From JBNLBS01 sp050303415 (GTDB taxonomy: Bacteria; Pseudomonadota; Gammaproteobacteria; Methylococcales; Methylomonadaceae), in NCBI GenBank assembly GCA_050303415.1, contig JBNLBS010000006.1, forward strand, positions 62,001 to 126,000: a stretch of 64,000 nucleotides of DNA, given 5' to 3'. Below the pieces are notes generated by a model, which was not told where the DNA came from, searched no databases, and saw only the letters and a list, made by a program, of their open reading frames with translations. Of this stretch, positions 35,210-43,894 are shown piece by piece. The translations under genes were made by a program, and so were the position numbers. Within the stretch, counting starts at the first letter, position 1. Each line of letters begins with the position of its first letter.

Positions 35210-36751
35210 TTACCAAGTCTGTGTTTTGATGAAGTTTTGAATGGCAGATTCCAGGCCTTTCTTAATCTCATCATTAAAATCGCCTGTTGCATTAATGTTA
35301 TCCATTAATTCAGCATGCTCAGATTTCATATAGCTTTGTAATGCCGCTTCAAAATCTAGTACTTTTTCAACTTCAACATCATCTACATAGCCTTCGTTAG
35401 CAGCAAACAATGAAACCGCCATTTGCGCAACCGACATTGGCGAGTATTGATTCTGTTTCATCAATTCGGTAACACGTTGACCACGTTCAATCTGCTTACG
35501 AGTGCTTTCGTCCAAGTCGGAAGCAAACTGAGCAAAAGCCGCCAATTCACGATATTGAGCCAAGTCAAGACGGGTACCACCACCCAGCTTTTTAACTATT
35601 TTAGTCTGTGCCGCACCACCCACACGAGATACCGATAAACCGGCATTAACCGCAGGACGTATACCTGAGTTAAATAAGTCAGTTTCCAAAAAGATCTGAC
35701 CGTCAGTAATCGAAATTACGTTTGTAGGTACGAATGCAGAAACGTCACCACCTTGAGTTTCAATAATCGGCAATGCCGTTAATGAACCTGTCTTACCTTT
35801 TACTTTACCGTTAGTTAATTTTTCTACTTCTGCAGCACTAATTCTTGATGCTCTTTCCAGCAAACGAGAGTGCAAATAGAAAACGTCACCTGGGTACGCT
35901 TCACGGCCTGGTGGACGACGTAATAGTAATGACACCTGGCGATAAGCCCAAGCTTGTTTGGTTAAATCATCATAGATAATCAGAGCATCTTCACCTTTAT
36001 CACGAAAATACTCACCCATGGAACAACCGGTATACGGTGCAATAAATTGTAATGCTGCGGACTCAGATGCCGACGCAGTAACAATAATGGTATGATCCAT
36101 TGCGCCATGTTCTTCCAGCTTGCGAACCACGTTGGCAATTGATGAACGTTTCTGACCAATGGCAACATAGATACATTTGATACCGGTACCTTTTTGGTTA
36201 ATGATGGCATCAATCGCAATAGCTGTTTTACCTGTTTGACGGTCACCAATAATCAACTCACGTTGTCCACGGCCCACCGGGATCATCGCATCAATTGATT
36301 TCAAACCTAATTGAACGGGTTGATCAACTGACTGACGAGCAATTACGCCCGGCGCAATTTTTTCGATTGGAGATGACTCTTTAGTATCGATAGCGCCTTT
36401 GCCATCAATTGGATTACCCAGTGCATCAACCACACGGCCAAGCAATGCTTCACCAACAGGCACTTCTAAAATTTTACCGGTACATTTAACTGTATCGCCT
36501 TCAGTAATGTGGTCATATGAACCTAATATAACCACACCGACCGAATCTCTTTCCAGGTTAAGCGCCATACCGTAGGTATCACCTGGAAATTCGAGCATTT
36601 CACCCTGCATTGCTTCAGATAAGCCATGCACTCTAACGATACCGTCAGTCACGCTGACTACGGTTCCCTCAGAATGAGCTTCAGTACTCATGTCGAAATT
36701 TTCGATCCTTTTTTTGATTAGATCACTTATTTCAGATGGATTTAATTGCAT
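35210..36751 (-). CDS. atpA: F1Fo ATP synthase alpha subunit
   Basis: The 513-residue non-catalytic nucleotide-binding subunit starts MQLNPSEISDLIKKRIENF. It has the P-loop GDRQTGKTAIAIDAI, the conserved YVAIGQKRSSIANVVRKLEE, the Arg-finger region VISITDGQIFLETDLFNSGIRPAVNAGLSVSRVGGAAQ, and the C-terminal helical domain. The length equals that of enteric homologues. Confidence 0.98.
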   Translation of the reverse strand: MQLNPSEISDLIKKRIENFDMSTEAHSEGTVVSVTDGIVRVHGLSEAMQGEMLEFPGDTYGMALNLERDSVGVVILGSYDHITEGDTVKCTGKILEVPVGEALLGRVVDALGNPIDGKGAIDTKESSPIEKIAPGVIARQSVDQPVQLGLKSIDAMIPVGRGQRELIIGDRQTGKTAIAIDAIINQKGTGIKCIYVAIGQKRSSIANVVRKLEEHGAMDHTIIVTASASESAALQFIAPYTGCSMGEYFRDKGEDALIIYDDLTKQAWAYRQVSLLLRRPPGREAYPGDVFYLHSRLLERASRISAAEVEKLTNGKVKGKTGSLTALPIIETQGGDVSAFVPTNVISITDGQIFLETDLFNSGIRPAVNAGLSVSRVGGAAQTKIVKKLGGGTRLDLAQYRELAAFAQFASDLDESTRKQIERGQRVTELMKQNQYSPMSVAQMAVSLFAANEGYVDDVEVEKVLDFEAALQSYMKSEHAELMDNINATGDFNDEIKKGLESAIQNFIKTQTW

Positions 36752-36772
36752 GTTCTTTTTCTCACTCTGCCT

Positions 36773-37303
36773 TTAAAGACGCTTCGCCAATTGCTGTAGC
36801 TGACCCTTAACTGATCCGTCAATAACTTTATCGCCTACACGAACAAAAAAGCCGCCGATTAATGACTTATCCACACTTTTGCTTATATGCACTTTCTTCT
36901 TTAGCAATTTTTCAAGTTTTGAAGAAAATTTCTTCTCTTCATCCGTCGAAAAAGGATAGGCAGTCACAACCTCGGCATCAACATAACCTTCATGTTCCGC
37001 TTTTAATTCCTCAAAGAGACTAGCAATTATTGGCGCTAAAGTTAGTCGATCATTATCCGCGAGTAATTTCAGAAAATTCTCCGCTTCGTCATGAACTTGC
37101 TCTTTGCAAATATCAAGAATCAATTCAAGCGCACGTGCTTTATCAACTTTCGGGTTTTTGACGATGTCATAAATTGCTTCATCACTCAATACCGCCGAAA
37201 TAAACGCTAAAGAGTCAGACCACTTTTCAGCGTTCTTGACTTCTTGTGCCCGCTTGAATACTGCTGCCGCGTAAGGTCTCGCTAATGTTGCCAATTCGCT
37301 CAT
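36773..37303 (-). CDS. atpH: F1Fo ATP synthase delta subunit
   Basis: The delta subunit (176 residues) sits on top of F1 and ties it to the b-subunit stalk. It begins ELATLARPYAAAVFKRAQE and ends with the conserved DKSLIGGFFVRVGDKVIDGSVKGQLQQLAKRL. Between atpF (4 nt upstream) and atpA, as in all operons of this type. Confidence 0.97.
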   Translation of the reverse strand: MSELATLARPYAAAVFKRAQEVKNAEKWSDSLAFISAVLSDEAIYDIVKNPKVDKARALELILDICKEQVHDEAENFLKLLADNDRLTLAPIIASLFEELKAEHEGYVDAEVVTAYPFSTDEEKKFSSKLEKLLKKKVHISKSVDKSLIGGFFVRVGDKVIDGSVKGQLQQLAKRL

Positions 37304-37307
37304 TCGC

Positions 37308-37781
37308 TTAACCTAATTTTTTGGATGCGTTGCTTAAAATTTCTTTATGCTTAGTCTCGTCGATTTCAGCACTTAAAACTTGCTCAGCTGCCTGAAGTGC
37401 TAAAGCAGAGACCTCTTTGCTTAAACCTTCTCTGGCCTGTTGAACTTCCTGCTCAATTTGCGCCTTAGCTGCACTAATCATCCGCTCGCCTTCTTTTTTA
37501 GCAGAATCTTTCGATTCTTCTACAATCTCTGATGCTCTTTTCTGAGCCATACCAACGATTTCGGCAGATTGATCTTTCGCTTCTTTAAGAACATTTTTGG
37601 CTCTTTTCTCAGCCAACAGCATTTCTTCCTGACCTTTTTCGGCCGCAGCCAAACCGTCAGCAATTTTCTTTTTACGTTCTTCTAATGAAGCAAATAGTGG
37701 GGGCCAAATGTACTTCATGGTAAACCAAACCAGAAGTGCAAATGTAATCATTTGTCCAATCAGAGTAGCATTGATACTCAC
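37308..37781 (-). CDS. atpF: F1Fo ATP synthase b subunit
   Basis: Subunit b (157 residues) has one N-terminal membrane helix (about 5-26, TLIGQMITFALLVWFTMKYIWPPL) and a long charged coiled coil forming the peripheral stalk. The ending LSANASKKLG-like motif seen in E. coli appears here as LSNASKKLG. Confidence 0.97.
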   Translation of the reverse strand: MSINATLIGQMITFALLVWFTMKYIWPPLFASLEERKKKIADGLAAAEKGQEEMLLAEKRAKNVLKEAKDQSAEIVGMAQKRASEIVEESKDSAKKEGERMISAAKAQIEQEVQQAREGLSKEVSALALQAAEQVLSAEIDETKHKEILSNASKKLG

Positions 37782-37821
37782 GATGCGTTCCTCTTGTTGC
37801 TGTTAAAAATCAGACTGTTTA

Positions 37822-38103
37822 TTAGCCGGCGGCTTGTACAGCAGACAGGAATGGGTTAGCAAAAGTAAAGAACAGAGCCAAACCAACACCAATCATGGTT
37901 ACCGCGTCTAATAGACCAGCAACAACGAACATTTTAACCTGTAGCATAGGTACCATTTCCGGTTGACGTGCAGCACCTTCAAGAAATTTACCGCCTAACA
38001 AACCAAAACCAATCGCGGTACCTAGAGCACCCATACCCAAAACCAAACCAACTGCAATAGCTGTCATGCCTTGTACATCGGCAATTAATGCTGCCATTTC
38101 CAT
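37822..38103 (-). CDS. atpE: F1Fo ATP synthase c subunit
   Basis: Subunit c (93 residues) forms the proton-driven ring. It has two membrane helices (about 12-40 and 53-83) joined by a polar loop ARQPE. The ion-binding carboxylate is Asp66 in LLDAVTMIGVGL, and the Na+-type residues around it are absent, so proton coupling is expected. It has a slightly longer N-terminus than E. coli AtpE, a common variation. Confidence 0.97.
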   Translation of the reverse strand: MEMAALIADVQGMTAIAVGLVLGMGALGTAIGFGLLGGKFLEGAARQPEMVPMLQVKMFVVAGLLDAVTMIGVGLALFFTFANPFLSAVQAAG

Positions 38104-38139
38104 AATACCTCCAAAATATTGTTAAAATAAAAGAAAAAA

Positions 38140-38919
38140 TTAATGGTCTTCGTGCGCCATACTCAGGTAAACAATTGTTAATACCATAAAGATGAACGCC
38201 TGAAGCGTAATAATCAAAATATGAAAGATTGCCCAGGGAAAACTTAAGATAGGCTGCACAAAACATGGCAGCAATGCAATCAATATAAAAATCAACTCGC
38301 CCGCATACAGGTTACCAAACAAACGTAACGCCAACGAGATCGGTTTTGCCAGTTCTTCAACCAGCTTCAGTAATAAATTAAATGGTAATAACCAGGGACC
38401 AAACGGTTGAAACATTAATTCTTTGGCAAAACCCCAAGGGCCTTTAACTTTAATACTATAAAAAATAATCAGACAAAATACTGAAATCGACATAGCAAAT
38501 GTCGCATTTAGGTCGGTACTGGGTACCACGCGTAAATATTCAATACCCATTAATGAACCCATTGCCGGCAGAATGTCAACCGGAAATAAATCCATAAAAT
38601 TCCATAAAAACACCCAGCAAAAAATAGTTAATGCTAGGGGAGCAATCAATTCACTTTTTCCGTGAAAACTGTCTTTAACCTGAGTGTCAACAAACTCAAT
38701 CAGCATTTCGGCAAAGTTTTGCGTCAGGCCCGGAACACCTGATGTTGCTTTTTCTGCTGCAGTTTTAAAAAACCAGACAAATAAACCGCCTAATAAGGCT
38801 GAGAAAAACAAGGTATCCAGATGTAATGTCCAAAACCCCTCACCGACACTTAACGGTGTCAAATGGTGAACAATATAACCTGTTGCCCCTTCGGCTGCCG
38901 CATGAGCTTCAGTAGCCAT
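38140..38919 (-). CDS. atpB: F1Fo ATP synthase a subunit
   Basis: Subunit a (259 residues) forms the proton half-channels against the c-ring. It has five or six membrane segments and the essential arginine in PISLALRLFGNLYAGELIF. The C-terminal helix AIFHILIITLQAFIFMVLTIVYL is conserved. It follows atpI. Confidence 0.97.
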   Translation of the reverse strand: MATEAHAAAEGATGYIVHHLTPLSVGEGFWTLHLDTLFFSALLGGLFVWFFKTAAEKATSGVPGLTQNFAEMLIEFVDTQVKDSFHGKSELIAPLALTIFCWVFLWNFMDLFPVDILPAMGSLMGIEYLRVVPSTDLNATFAMSISVFCLIIFYSIKVKGPWGFAKELMFQPFGPWLLPFNLLLKLVEELAKPISLALRLFGNLYAGELIFILIALLPCFVQPILSFPWAIFHILIITLQAFIFMVLTIVYLSMAHEDH

Positions 38920-38944
38920 GTTTCCTCTCTTAATTGAACTTAAA

Positions 38945-39319
38945 TTAATAATCGCGTATTAACAACGCAAACCAAAATACTGTCAATGCCACAATGTAGC
39001 CTGTAAACAGCGCTTTTATTTCTATATTTGGGAGTTGAAAAATCAAACCAAACAGAATTACTGTCAAGATTAACTTTCCTGATTCACCGGTATAAAAAGA
39101 TTTAACAACCTTTTTTGCTTCCTGCCCGGCTGACTTAGCCACCCGTATTGCAAAATATACGTTGGGTATAAACGCTGCAAATCCACCTAAAAATGCTGAA
39201 CGTGCCGCTATCCAACCATCTACAATGACGAATCCTATTGTTGTTATTGTTATTAAAAGAATCTGTATTGCTAAAACTTTACTTATAGGTGAGAGTTTAT
39301 TTTTTCGCACACCCGTCAT
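38945..39319 (-). CDS. atpI: ATP synthase accessory protein AtpI
   Basis: This is a small membrane protein (about 124 residues) with four hydrophobic segments, helping c-ring assembly in some species. I choose ATG 39319: the -10 box of a good promoter lies at 39339-39344, so an in-frame GTG at 39352 would precede the probable transcription start. It heads the atp operon and ends 25 nt before atpB. Confidence 0.88.
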   Translation of the reverse strand: MTGVRKNKLSPISKVLAIQILLITITTIGFVIVDGWIAARSAFLGGFAAFIPNVYFAIRVAKSAGQEAKKVVKSFYTGESGKLILTVILFGLIFQLPNIEIKALFTGYIVALTVFWFALLIRDY

Positions 39320-39338
39320 CCTATACTGTAGCGGTCGA

Positions 39339-39367
39339 ATTATAGCTAGCACGCCTGATTAAATCAA
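39339..39367 (-). promoter_or_regulatory. Sigma70-type promoter of the ATP synthase operon
   Basis: On the minus strand, TTGATT (39362-39367) and a perfect TATAAT (39339-39344) are separated by exactly 17 bp. Transcription would begin near 39332, about 13 nt before the atpI ATG at 39319. It lies just after parB. Confidence 0.7.
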
Positions 39368-39385
39368 TCATTAACTCATTTGCAA

Positions 39386-39420
39386 CAAAAAAACCAAGAC
39401 TTTATAATCCGGGTTTTTTT
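39386..39420 (-). terminator. Possible terminator after parB
   Basis: An AT-rich inverted repeat (AAAAAAACC and GGTTTTTTT, 9 bp) flanks a 16-nt loop at the 3' end of parB and overlaps its last codons. On the minus strand it ends in a T-run. The stem is AT-rich and therefore weak. Confidence 0.4.
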
Positions 39421-40276
39421 ACCTAATCTGCTCTATAATCCCTTCCAGCTCTTCCAGGCTGCTATATTCAATAACCATTTTACCTTTACCGCCATTTTTA
39501 TGATTTATGGTTACTCTTGCGCCCAGGCGCGCAGTCAAGTCATCTTGTAATATCTGCGTATCTTTATCAATTTCGGGTGCCACATTGGTAACCGGCGCCG
39601 CCTCACCTTCTTTAACCAGCTTTTCGGTAGCTCGAACGGTTAACCCCAATCGAACGACTTTTTGTGCAGTCGTCACTTGTTTCTCACCTGCCAAAGACAA
39701 CAAGGCCCGCGCATGCCCCATTTCCAGCTGACGATTTATGAGCATTTTTTTTACTTCAGGATGCAAATCATTTAAACGCAACAAATTGGTAATAGTGGTT
39801 CTGGATTTACCCACCGCATCGGCAATCTGCTGATGGGTCATGGCAAACTCTTCCAACAACCGCTTTAACGCCTCAGACTCCTCCAACGGATTCAAGTCTT
39901 CACGTTGAATATTCTCAATCAGCGCAATGGCCATGGCCGCACGATCATCAATATCGGCAATAACAACCGGAACCTCTGGCAAACCGGCTAACTGCGAAGC
40001 TCGCCAGCGACGCTCACCGGCAACAATTTCAAATTTATCTTCTGCCAGTTTACGTACCACAATGGGCTGGATAACACCTTGCGCCTTGATTGAATCAGCC
40101 AGTTCCTGCAATTTTTCCGGATCGATATCTTTTCTGGGCTGATATTTACCGCGCTGCATCTGTTCAATCGGTAATTTATGCAGTTGATTCTTTTCTGCAC
40201 CACTCACTACCGCTTTTGAAGCATCACCCAACAAGGCATCCAACCCTCGTCCCAAACCTTTTTTTCGTACCGCCAT
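39419..40276 (-). CDS. parB: Chromosome partitioning protein ParB
   Basis: ParB is the CTP-dependent clamp that loads at parS and spreads. The 285-residue protein has the N-terminal ParA-interaction segment KKGLGRGLDALLG. The CTP-binding domain includes VAGERRWRASQLAGL, then IENIQREDLNPLEESEAL, a helix-turn-helix (HQQIADAVGKSRTTITNLLRL), and a C-terminal dimerisation domain. It follows parA with a 1-nt gap. I found no clear parS site in the window. Confidence 0.96.
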   Translation of the reverse strand: MAVRKKGLGRGLDALLGDASKAVVSGAEKNQLHKLPIEQMQRGKYQPRKDIDPEKLQELADSIKAQGVIQPIVVRKLAEDKFEIVAGERRWRASQLAGLPEVPVVIADIDDRAAMAIALIENIQREDLNPLEESEALKRLLEEFAMTHQQIADAVGKSRTTITNLLRLNDLHPEVKKMLINRQLEMGHARALLSLAGEKQVTTAQKVVRLGLTVRATEKLVKEGEAAPVTNVAPEIDKDTQILQDDLTARLGARVTINHKNGGKGKMVIEYSSLEELEGIIEQIR

Positions 40277-40277
40277 G

Positions 40278-41045
40278 TTACTTGCTTTCCTTTCTAATCA
40301 TTTCACCCGCCAATGCAATATAAGCCATCGAACCCCTTGAGCCTCTATCATATTTGATCACAGGTAAACCGTGACTGGGCGCCTCTGCCAATCGGATATT
40401 TCGGGGAATACAGGTTCTGAATACTTTATCTCCAAAGTATTCCTGCAATTGATCTGAAACATCTTTGGTCAACCGGCTTCGATTATCAAACATGGTGCGC
40501 AGTAAACCTTCCAGATGCAATTCTCTGTTTACCGTCTCCTGAATATTACGAATGGTATCCAATAAAGCTGACAAACCCTCAAGAGCATAATATTCACACT
40601 GCATGGGAATTAATACGCTATTGGCGGCAACCATGGCATTTAAGGTCAACATATTTAATGACGGCGGGCAATCAATCAAAATATAGTCGTACTGACTTTT
40701 AACCACCTGCAGAGCATCCGCCAAACGACGTTCACGATTTTCAGCCTGCATTAACTGCACTTCGGCGGCTGTTAGATCAGAATTCCCGGGAATAACAGCA
40801 AAGCCAATTTCAGGCATGTCTATGATAGCCTCTGTTATGGGTACTTCCTGAAGCAGTACATCACAGCTGGAATAAGCCACTTCACCTTTATCAACACCAC
40901 ACCCCATGGCTGCATTACCCTGCGGATCCATATCCACCAGCAATACACGACGTTTAGCCGCGGCTAATGAGGCGGCCAGATTAACACTGGTTGTTGTTTT
41001 CCCCACACCGCCTTTTTGATTGGTTACGGCAATTACCTTTCCCAC
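40278..41045 (-). CDS. parA: Chromosome partitioning ATPase ParA (Soj)
   Basis: This Walker-type ATPase of about 255 residues starts with GKVIAVTNQKGGVGKTTTSVNLAASLA (deviant Walker A). It has LLVDMDPQGNA and LIDCPPSLNMLTLNA. I prefer GTG 41045, because AAGAGGTG lies at ideal distance before it; a TTG at 41066 would add seven residues and overlap rsmG. It is part of mnmG-rsmG-parA-parB, the order found near the origin of replication in many bacteria. Confidence 0.95.
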   Translation of the reverse strand: MGKVIAVTNQKGGVGKTTTSVNLAASLAAAKRRVLLVDMDPQGNAAMGCGVDKGEVAYSSCDVLLQEVPITEAIIDMPEIGFAVIPGNSDLTAAEVQLMQAENRERRLADALQVVKSQYDYILIDCPPSLNMLTLNAMVAANSVLIPMQCEYYALEGLSALLDTIRNIQETVNRELHLEGLLRTMFDNRSRLTKDVSDQLQEYFGDKVFRTCIPRNIRLAEAPSHGLPVIKYDRGSRGSMAYIALAGEMIRKESK

Positions 41046-41062
41046 CCATTCACCTCTTAAAA

Positions 41063-41683
41063 TCAATGCGCATTTATTATTTTAACCAGGCATCGCTGCG
41101 CGTCTATTCCCGGTACATTTAAAGTAATCACCGAGCCGTTGAGCCCGGCACCAGCCAACTCCAACTCAGGATTTTGCGCTTTCATAGCCAACAACACACC
41201 GTCTTTTTGCAATAAATGTGATGTTAATTTCATAATTTCCGACAACTCGGCAAACGCTCGCGTGGTTATCACATCATAAAGCTGTTCCGGTTGATAGTTT
41301 TCCACTCGACTATGGCAAACGTTGACGTTTTTTAAGCCTAACTCCAACACCGCCTGTTGAACAAAACGAGTTTTCTTGGAATTGCTGTCCAACAAAGTAA
41401 AACTTACCTCAGGCAAATATATCGCTAACGGAATGCCCGGCAACCCGGCCCCAGTACCAATATCTATAACACGCCGGCCACGAATATAAGGTGCAATGGC
41501 CAAACTATCCAACAGGTGCAATGCCACCATCTCTTGCCGATTACGTATAGCTGTCAAATTATAGGCCTTATTCCATTTTTCAATCAGCAATAAAAAATTC
41601 AGCAACTGTTCAAGCTGGCTTTCTTCCACCAGCAGCGCTAAAGAACTTAAACCTGAAACCAGTTCTTTTCTACAATCATCCAT
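41063..41683 (-). CDS. rsmG: 16S rRNA m7G527 methyltransferase RsmG
   Basis: RsmG (GidB) methylates G527 of 16S rRNA; its loss gives low-level streptomycin resistance in other bacteria. The 206-residue protein has the SAM motif VIDIGTGAGLPGIPLAI, then LLDSNSKKTRFVQQA, VCHSRVENYQ and ITTRAFAELSEI. It begins 3 nt after the mnmG stop. Confidence 0.96.
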   Translation of the reverse strand: MDDCRKELVSGLSSLALLVEESQLEQLLNFLLLIEKWNKAYNLTAIRNRQEMVALHLLDSLAIAPYIRGRRVIDIGTGAGLPGIPLAIYLPEVSFTLLDSNSKKTRFVQQAVLELGLKNVNVCHSRVENYQPEQLYDVITTRAFAELSEIMKLTSHLLQKDGVLLAMKAQNPELELAGAGLNGSVITLNVPGIDAQRCLVKIINAH

Positions 41684-41686
41684 TAC

Positions 41687-43555
41687 TTAGGCACTTTTCT
41701 TTTTTAAATGAACCAATAATAAAGAAATGGCAGCGGGTGTCACACCCGGAATCCTTGAAGCCTGCCCCAAGGTCTCCGGCTGCTGGCGGGTTAATTTTTC
41801 ACTCACCTCATTTGACAGCCCCGGTACCTTGGCATAATCGATGGTATCCGGAAAACGCAAATGATCATATCGTTTTGCCCGGTTAATTTCAGTTTGCTGA
41901 CGATCAATATAACCCGCATATTTTGCCTGGATCTGCACCTGCTCAGCCACTTGCTCCGGTACTGTGTCTGAACCCAAAAAACTCAACAGATTAGTAATAT
42001 CAACCTCGGGGCGACGCAACAAATCCATCAAATTTGCTTCTTTTTGTAAAGGCTTACCCCAGAACTGCTCCACCTGTTTAGCTTGCTCTGTCTCAGCGCG
42101 AATCCATTTTTTAGTTAATTCGCTTTGCAAATTGGCTATCGCTTCCCGCTTGATTTCAAAGGCCTGCCAGCGCTGATCATTCACCAGCCCCAACTCGCGG
42201 CCTTTTTCCGTCAAACGAAGATCGGCATTATCTTCACGCAACAATAAACGATATTCCGCCCGGCTGGTAAACATACGGTAAGGCTCCTGAGTACCGTAAG
42301 TAATCAAGTCATCAATCATGACACCGATATAGGCCTCATCCCGGTTTGGACTCCAGCTTTCCTTGCCCTGTACCAGGCGCGCGGCATTTAATCCGGCAAT
42401 CAAACCTTGCGCCGCTGCTTCTTCGTAACCGGTCGTACCATTGATTTGACCGGCAAAAAACAAGGCATGCATATGTTTGGTTTCCAGTGATGACTTCAAG
42501 TCGCGGGGATCAAAGAAATCATATTCAATCGCATATCCCGGACGAATAATCTCCGCATTTTCAAAACCTTCCATCGTGCGAACAAACTTATACTGCACAT
42601 CAAACGGCAGGCTGGTTGAAATACCATTCGGATAAATTTCATTGGTATTCAGTCCTTCCGGCTCAACAAAAATCTGATGTGAATCACGATCTGCAAAGCG
42701 TACAATCTTATCCTCAATGGAAGGGCAGTAGCGTGGCCCTGTTCCTTCAATAATTCCGGTATACATCGGTGACCGATCCATACCGGAACGAATAATATCG
42801 TGTGTTTGGATATTGGTGCGTGTTATATAACAAGGGATCTGCCTTGGATGCTGCTCGCGCTTACCCAAAAAAGAAAACACCGGCAGAGGATCATCGCCAT
42901 GTTGTTCCTGCAACTTACTGTAATCGATGGTGCGACCATCAATACGTGGCGGAGTGCCGGTCTTTAAACGGTCAACGGTAAACGGCAATTCACGCAAACG
43001 CTCAGCCAAGGCAATAGATGCCGGATCGCCGGCACGACCACCGGTATAATTTTCCAGACCGATATGGATTCGACCACCCAAAAAGGTTCCGGTGGTTAAC
43101 ACCACGGCCTGCGCGTAAAAATCCAAACCCATTTGAGTTTTAACGCCGATAACCTTATCACCTTCAACAATTAAATCGGCAACCGTTTGCTGAAACAGAC
43201 TCAGATTTTGCTGGTTTTCCAATGCGGACCTGACCGCCTGTTTATAAAGGCTGCGATCGGCCTGTGCCCTTGTCGCCCTGACCGCAGGGCCTTTACTGGC
43301 ATTCAAGATACGAAACTGGATACCGGCATGATCAATGGCCTGAGCCATCAGACCGCCCAATGCATCCACTTCTTTTACCAAATGACCTTTGCCGATACCC
43401 CCCACAGCCGGATTACAGCTCATTTGCCCCAGCGTATCAATGTTCTGGGTTAACAATAAGGTATTCGCACCACATCTGGCCGCAGCCATAGCCGCTTCGG
43501 TTCCGGCATGACCGCCACCGACAATAATAACGTCAAAAACTTTTTTGAATTTCAC
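41687..43555 (-). CDS. mnmG: tRNA uridine-34 carboxymethylaminomethyl-modification enzyme MnmG
   Basis: MnmG (GidA), with MnmE, installs cmnm5 at the wobble uridine of several tRNAs. The 622-residue FAD protein starts with VIIVGGGHAGTEAAMAAARCGA. It has the conserved NPAVGGIGKGHLVKEVDALGG, the Cys-containing PCYITRTN segment, RYCPSIEDK, and the C-terminal GVTPAAISLLLVHLKKK. It heads the mnmG-rsmG-parAB operon, which in many gammaproteobacteria lies next to the replication origin. Confidence 0.97.
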   Translation of the reverse strand: MKFKKVFDVIIVGGGHAGTEAAMAAARCGANTLLLTQNIDTLGQMSCNPAVGGIGKGHLVKEVDALGGLMAQAIDHAGIQFRILNASKGPAVRATRAQADRSLYKQAVRSALENQQNLSLFQQTVADLIVEGDKVIGVKTQMGLDFYAQAVVLTTGTFLGGRIHIGLENYTGGRAGDPASIALAERLRELPFTVDRLKTGTPPRIDGRTIDYSKLQEQHGDDPLPVFSFLGKREQHPRQIPCYITRTNIQTHDIIRSGMDRSPMYTGIIEGTGPRYCPSIEDKIVRFADRDSHQIFVEPEGLNTNEIYPNGISTSLPFDVQYKFVRTMEGFENAEIIRPGYAIEYDFFDPRDLKSSLETKHMHALFFAGQINGTTGYEEAAAQGLIAGLNAARLVQGKESWSPNRDEAYIGVMIDDLITYGTQEPYRMFTSRAEYRLLLREDNADLRLTEKGRELGLVNDQRWQAFEIKREAIANLQSELTKKWIRAETEQAKQVEQFWGKPLQKEANLMDLLRRPEVDITNLLSFLGSDTVPEQVAEQVQIQAKYAGYIDRQQTEINRAKRYDHLRFPDTIDYAKVPGLSNEVSEKLTRQQPETLGQASRIPGVTPAAISLLLVHLKKKSA

Positions 43556-43675
43556 TTGTCAATTATGTTCAAATAAAACAATATTTTATACCTAAACTCC
43601 AAGATTGAGCAGTGATTTTAATGATCAATATAAAATTTAGGCTTAAGTTGTACATTTAGATTAAAGAGGAAAACA

Positions 43676-43894
43676 ATGAAAAAAAGCAGAAAAGCACCGC
43701 AAAATACTGAGCCGGTGATTAAAAATCCGGTGGCAAAATATGCCCGCCAGTTTAATAAAGCTCAAGTATTCAACGATAAAAGCAAATATCAACGTAAAGT
43801 AAAACACAAAGGCATGGAGCCTTTCTCAATAAACCAATTTATTGACAAAGGCTTCAGCGCTGAACGGTTACTTCATGTGTTAATGGCGTATTAA
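43676..43894 (+). CDS. Small basic protein, resembles DUF7230
   Basis: This 72-residue, strongly basic protein contains NPVAKYARQFNKAQVFNDKSKYQRKVKHKG. I recall that pattern from a family of roughly 60-residue proteobacterial proteins (DUF7230), although I am not certain of the number. It is preceded by a strong ribosome-binding site (AGAGGA), and its 3' end overlaps the end of the convergent MscS-like gene by 41 bp. A nucleic-acid-binding or ribosome-associated role is only a guess from charge. Confidence 0.75.
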   Translation: MKKSRKAPQNTEPVIKNPVAKYARQFNKAQVFNDKSKYQRKVKHKGMEPFSINQFIDKGFSAERLLHVLMAY

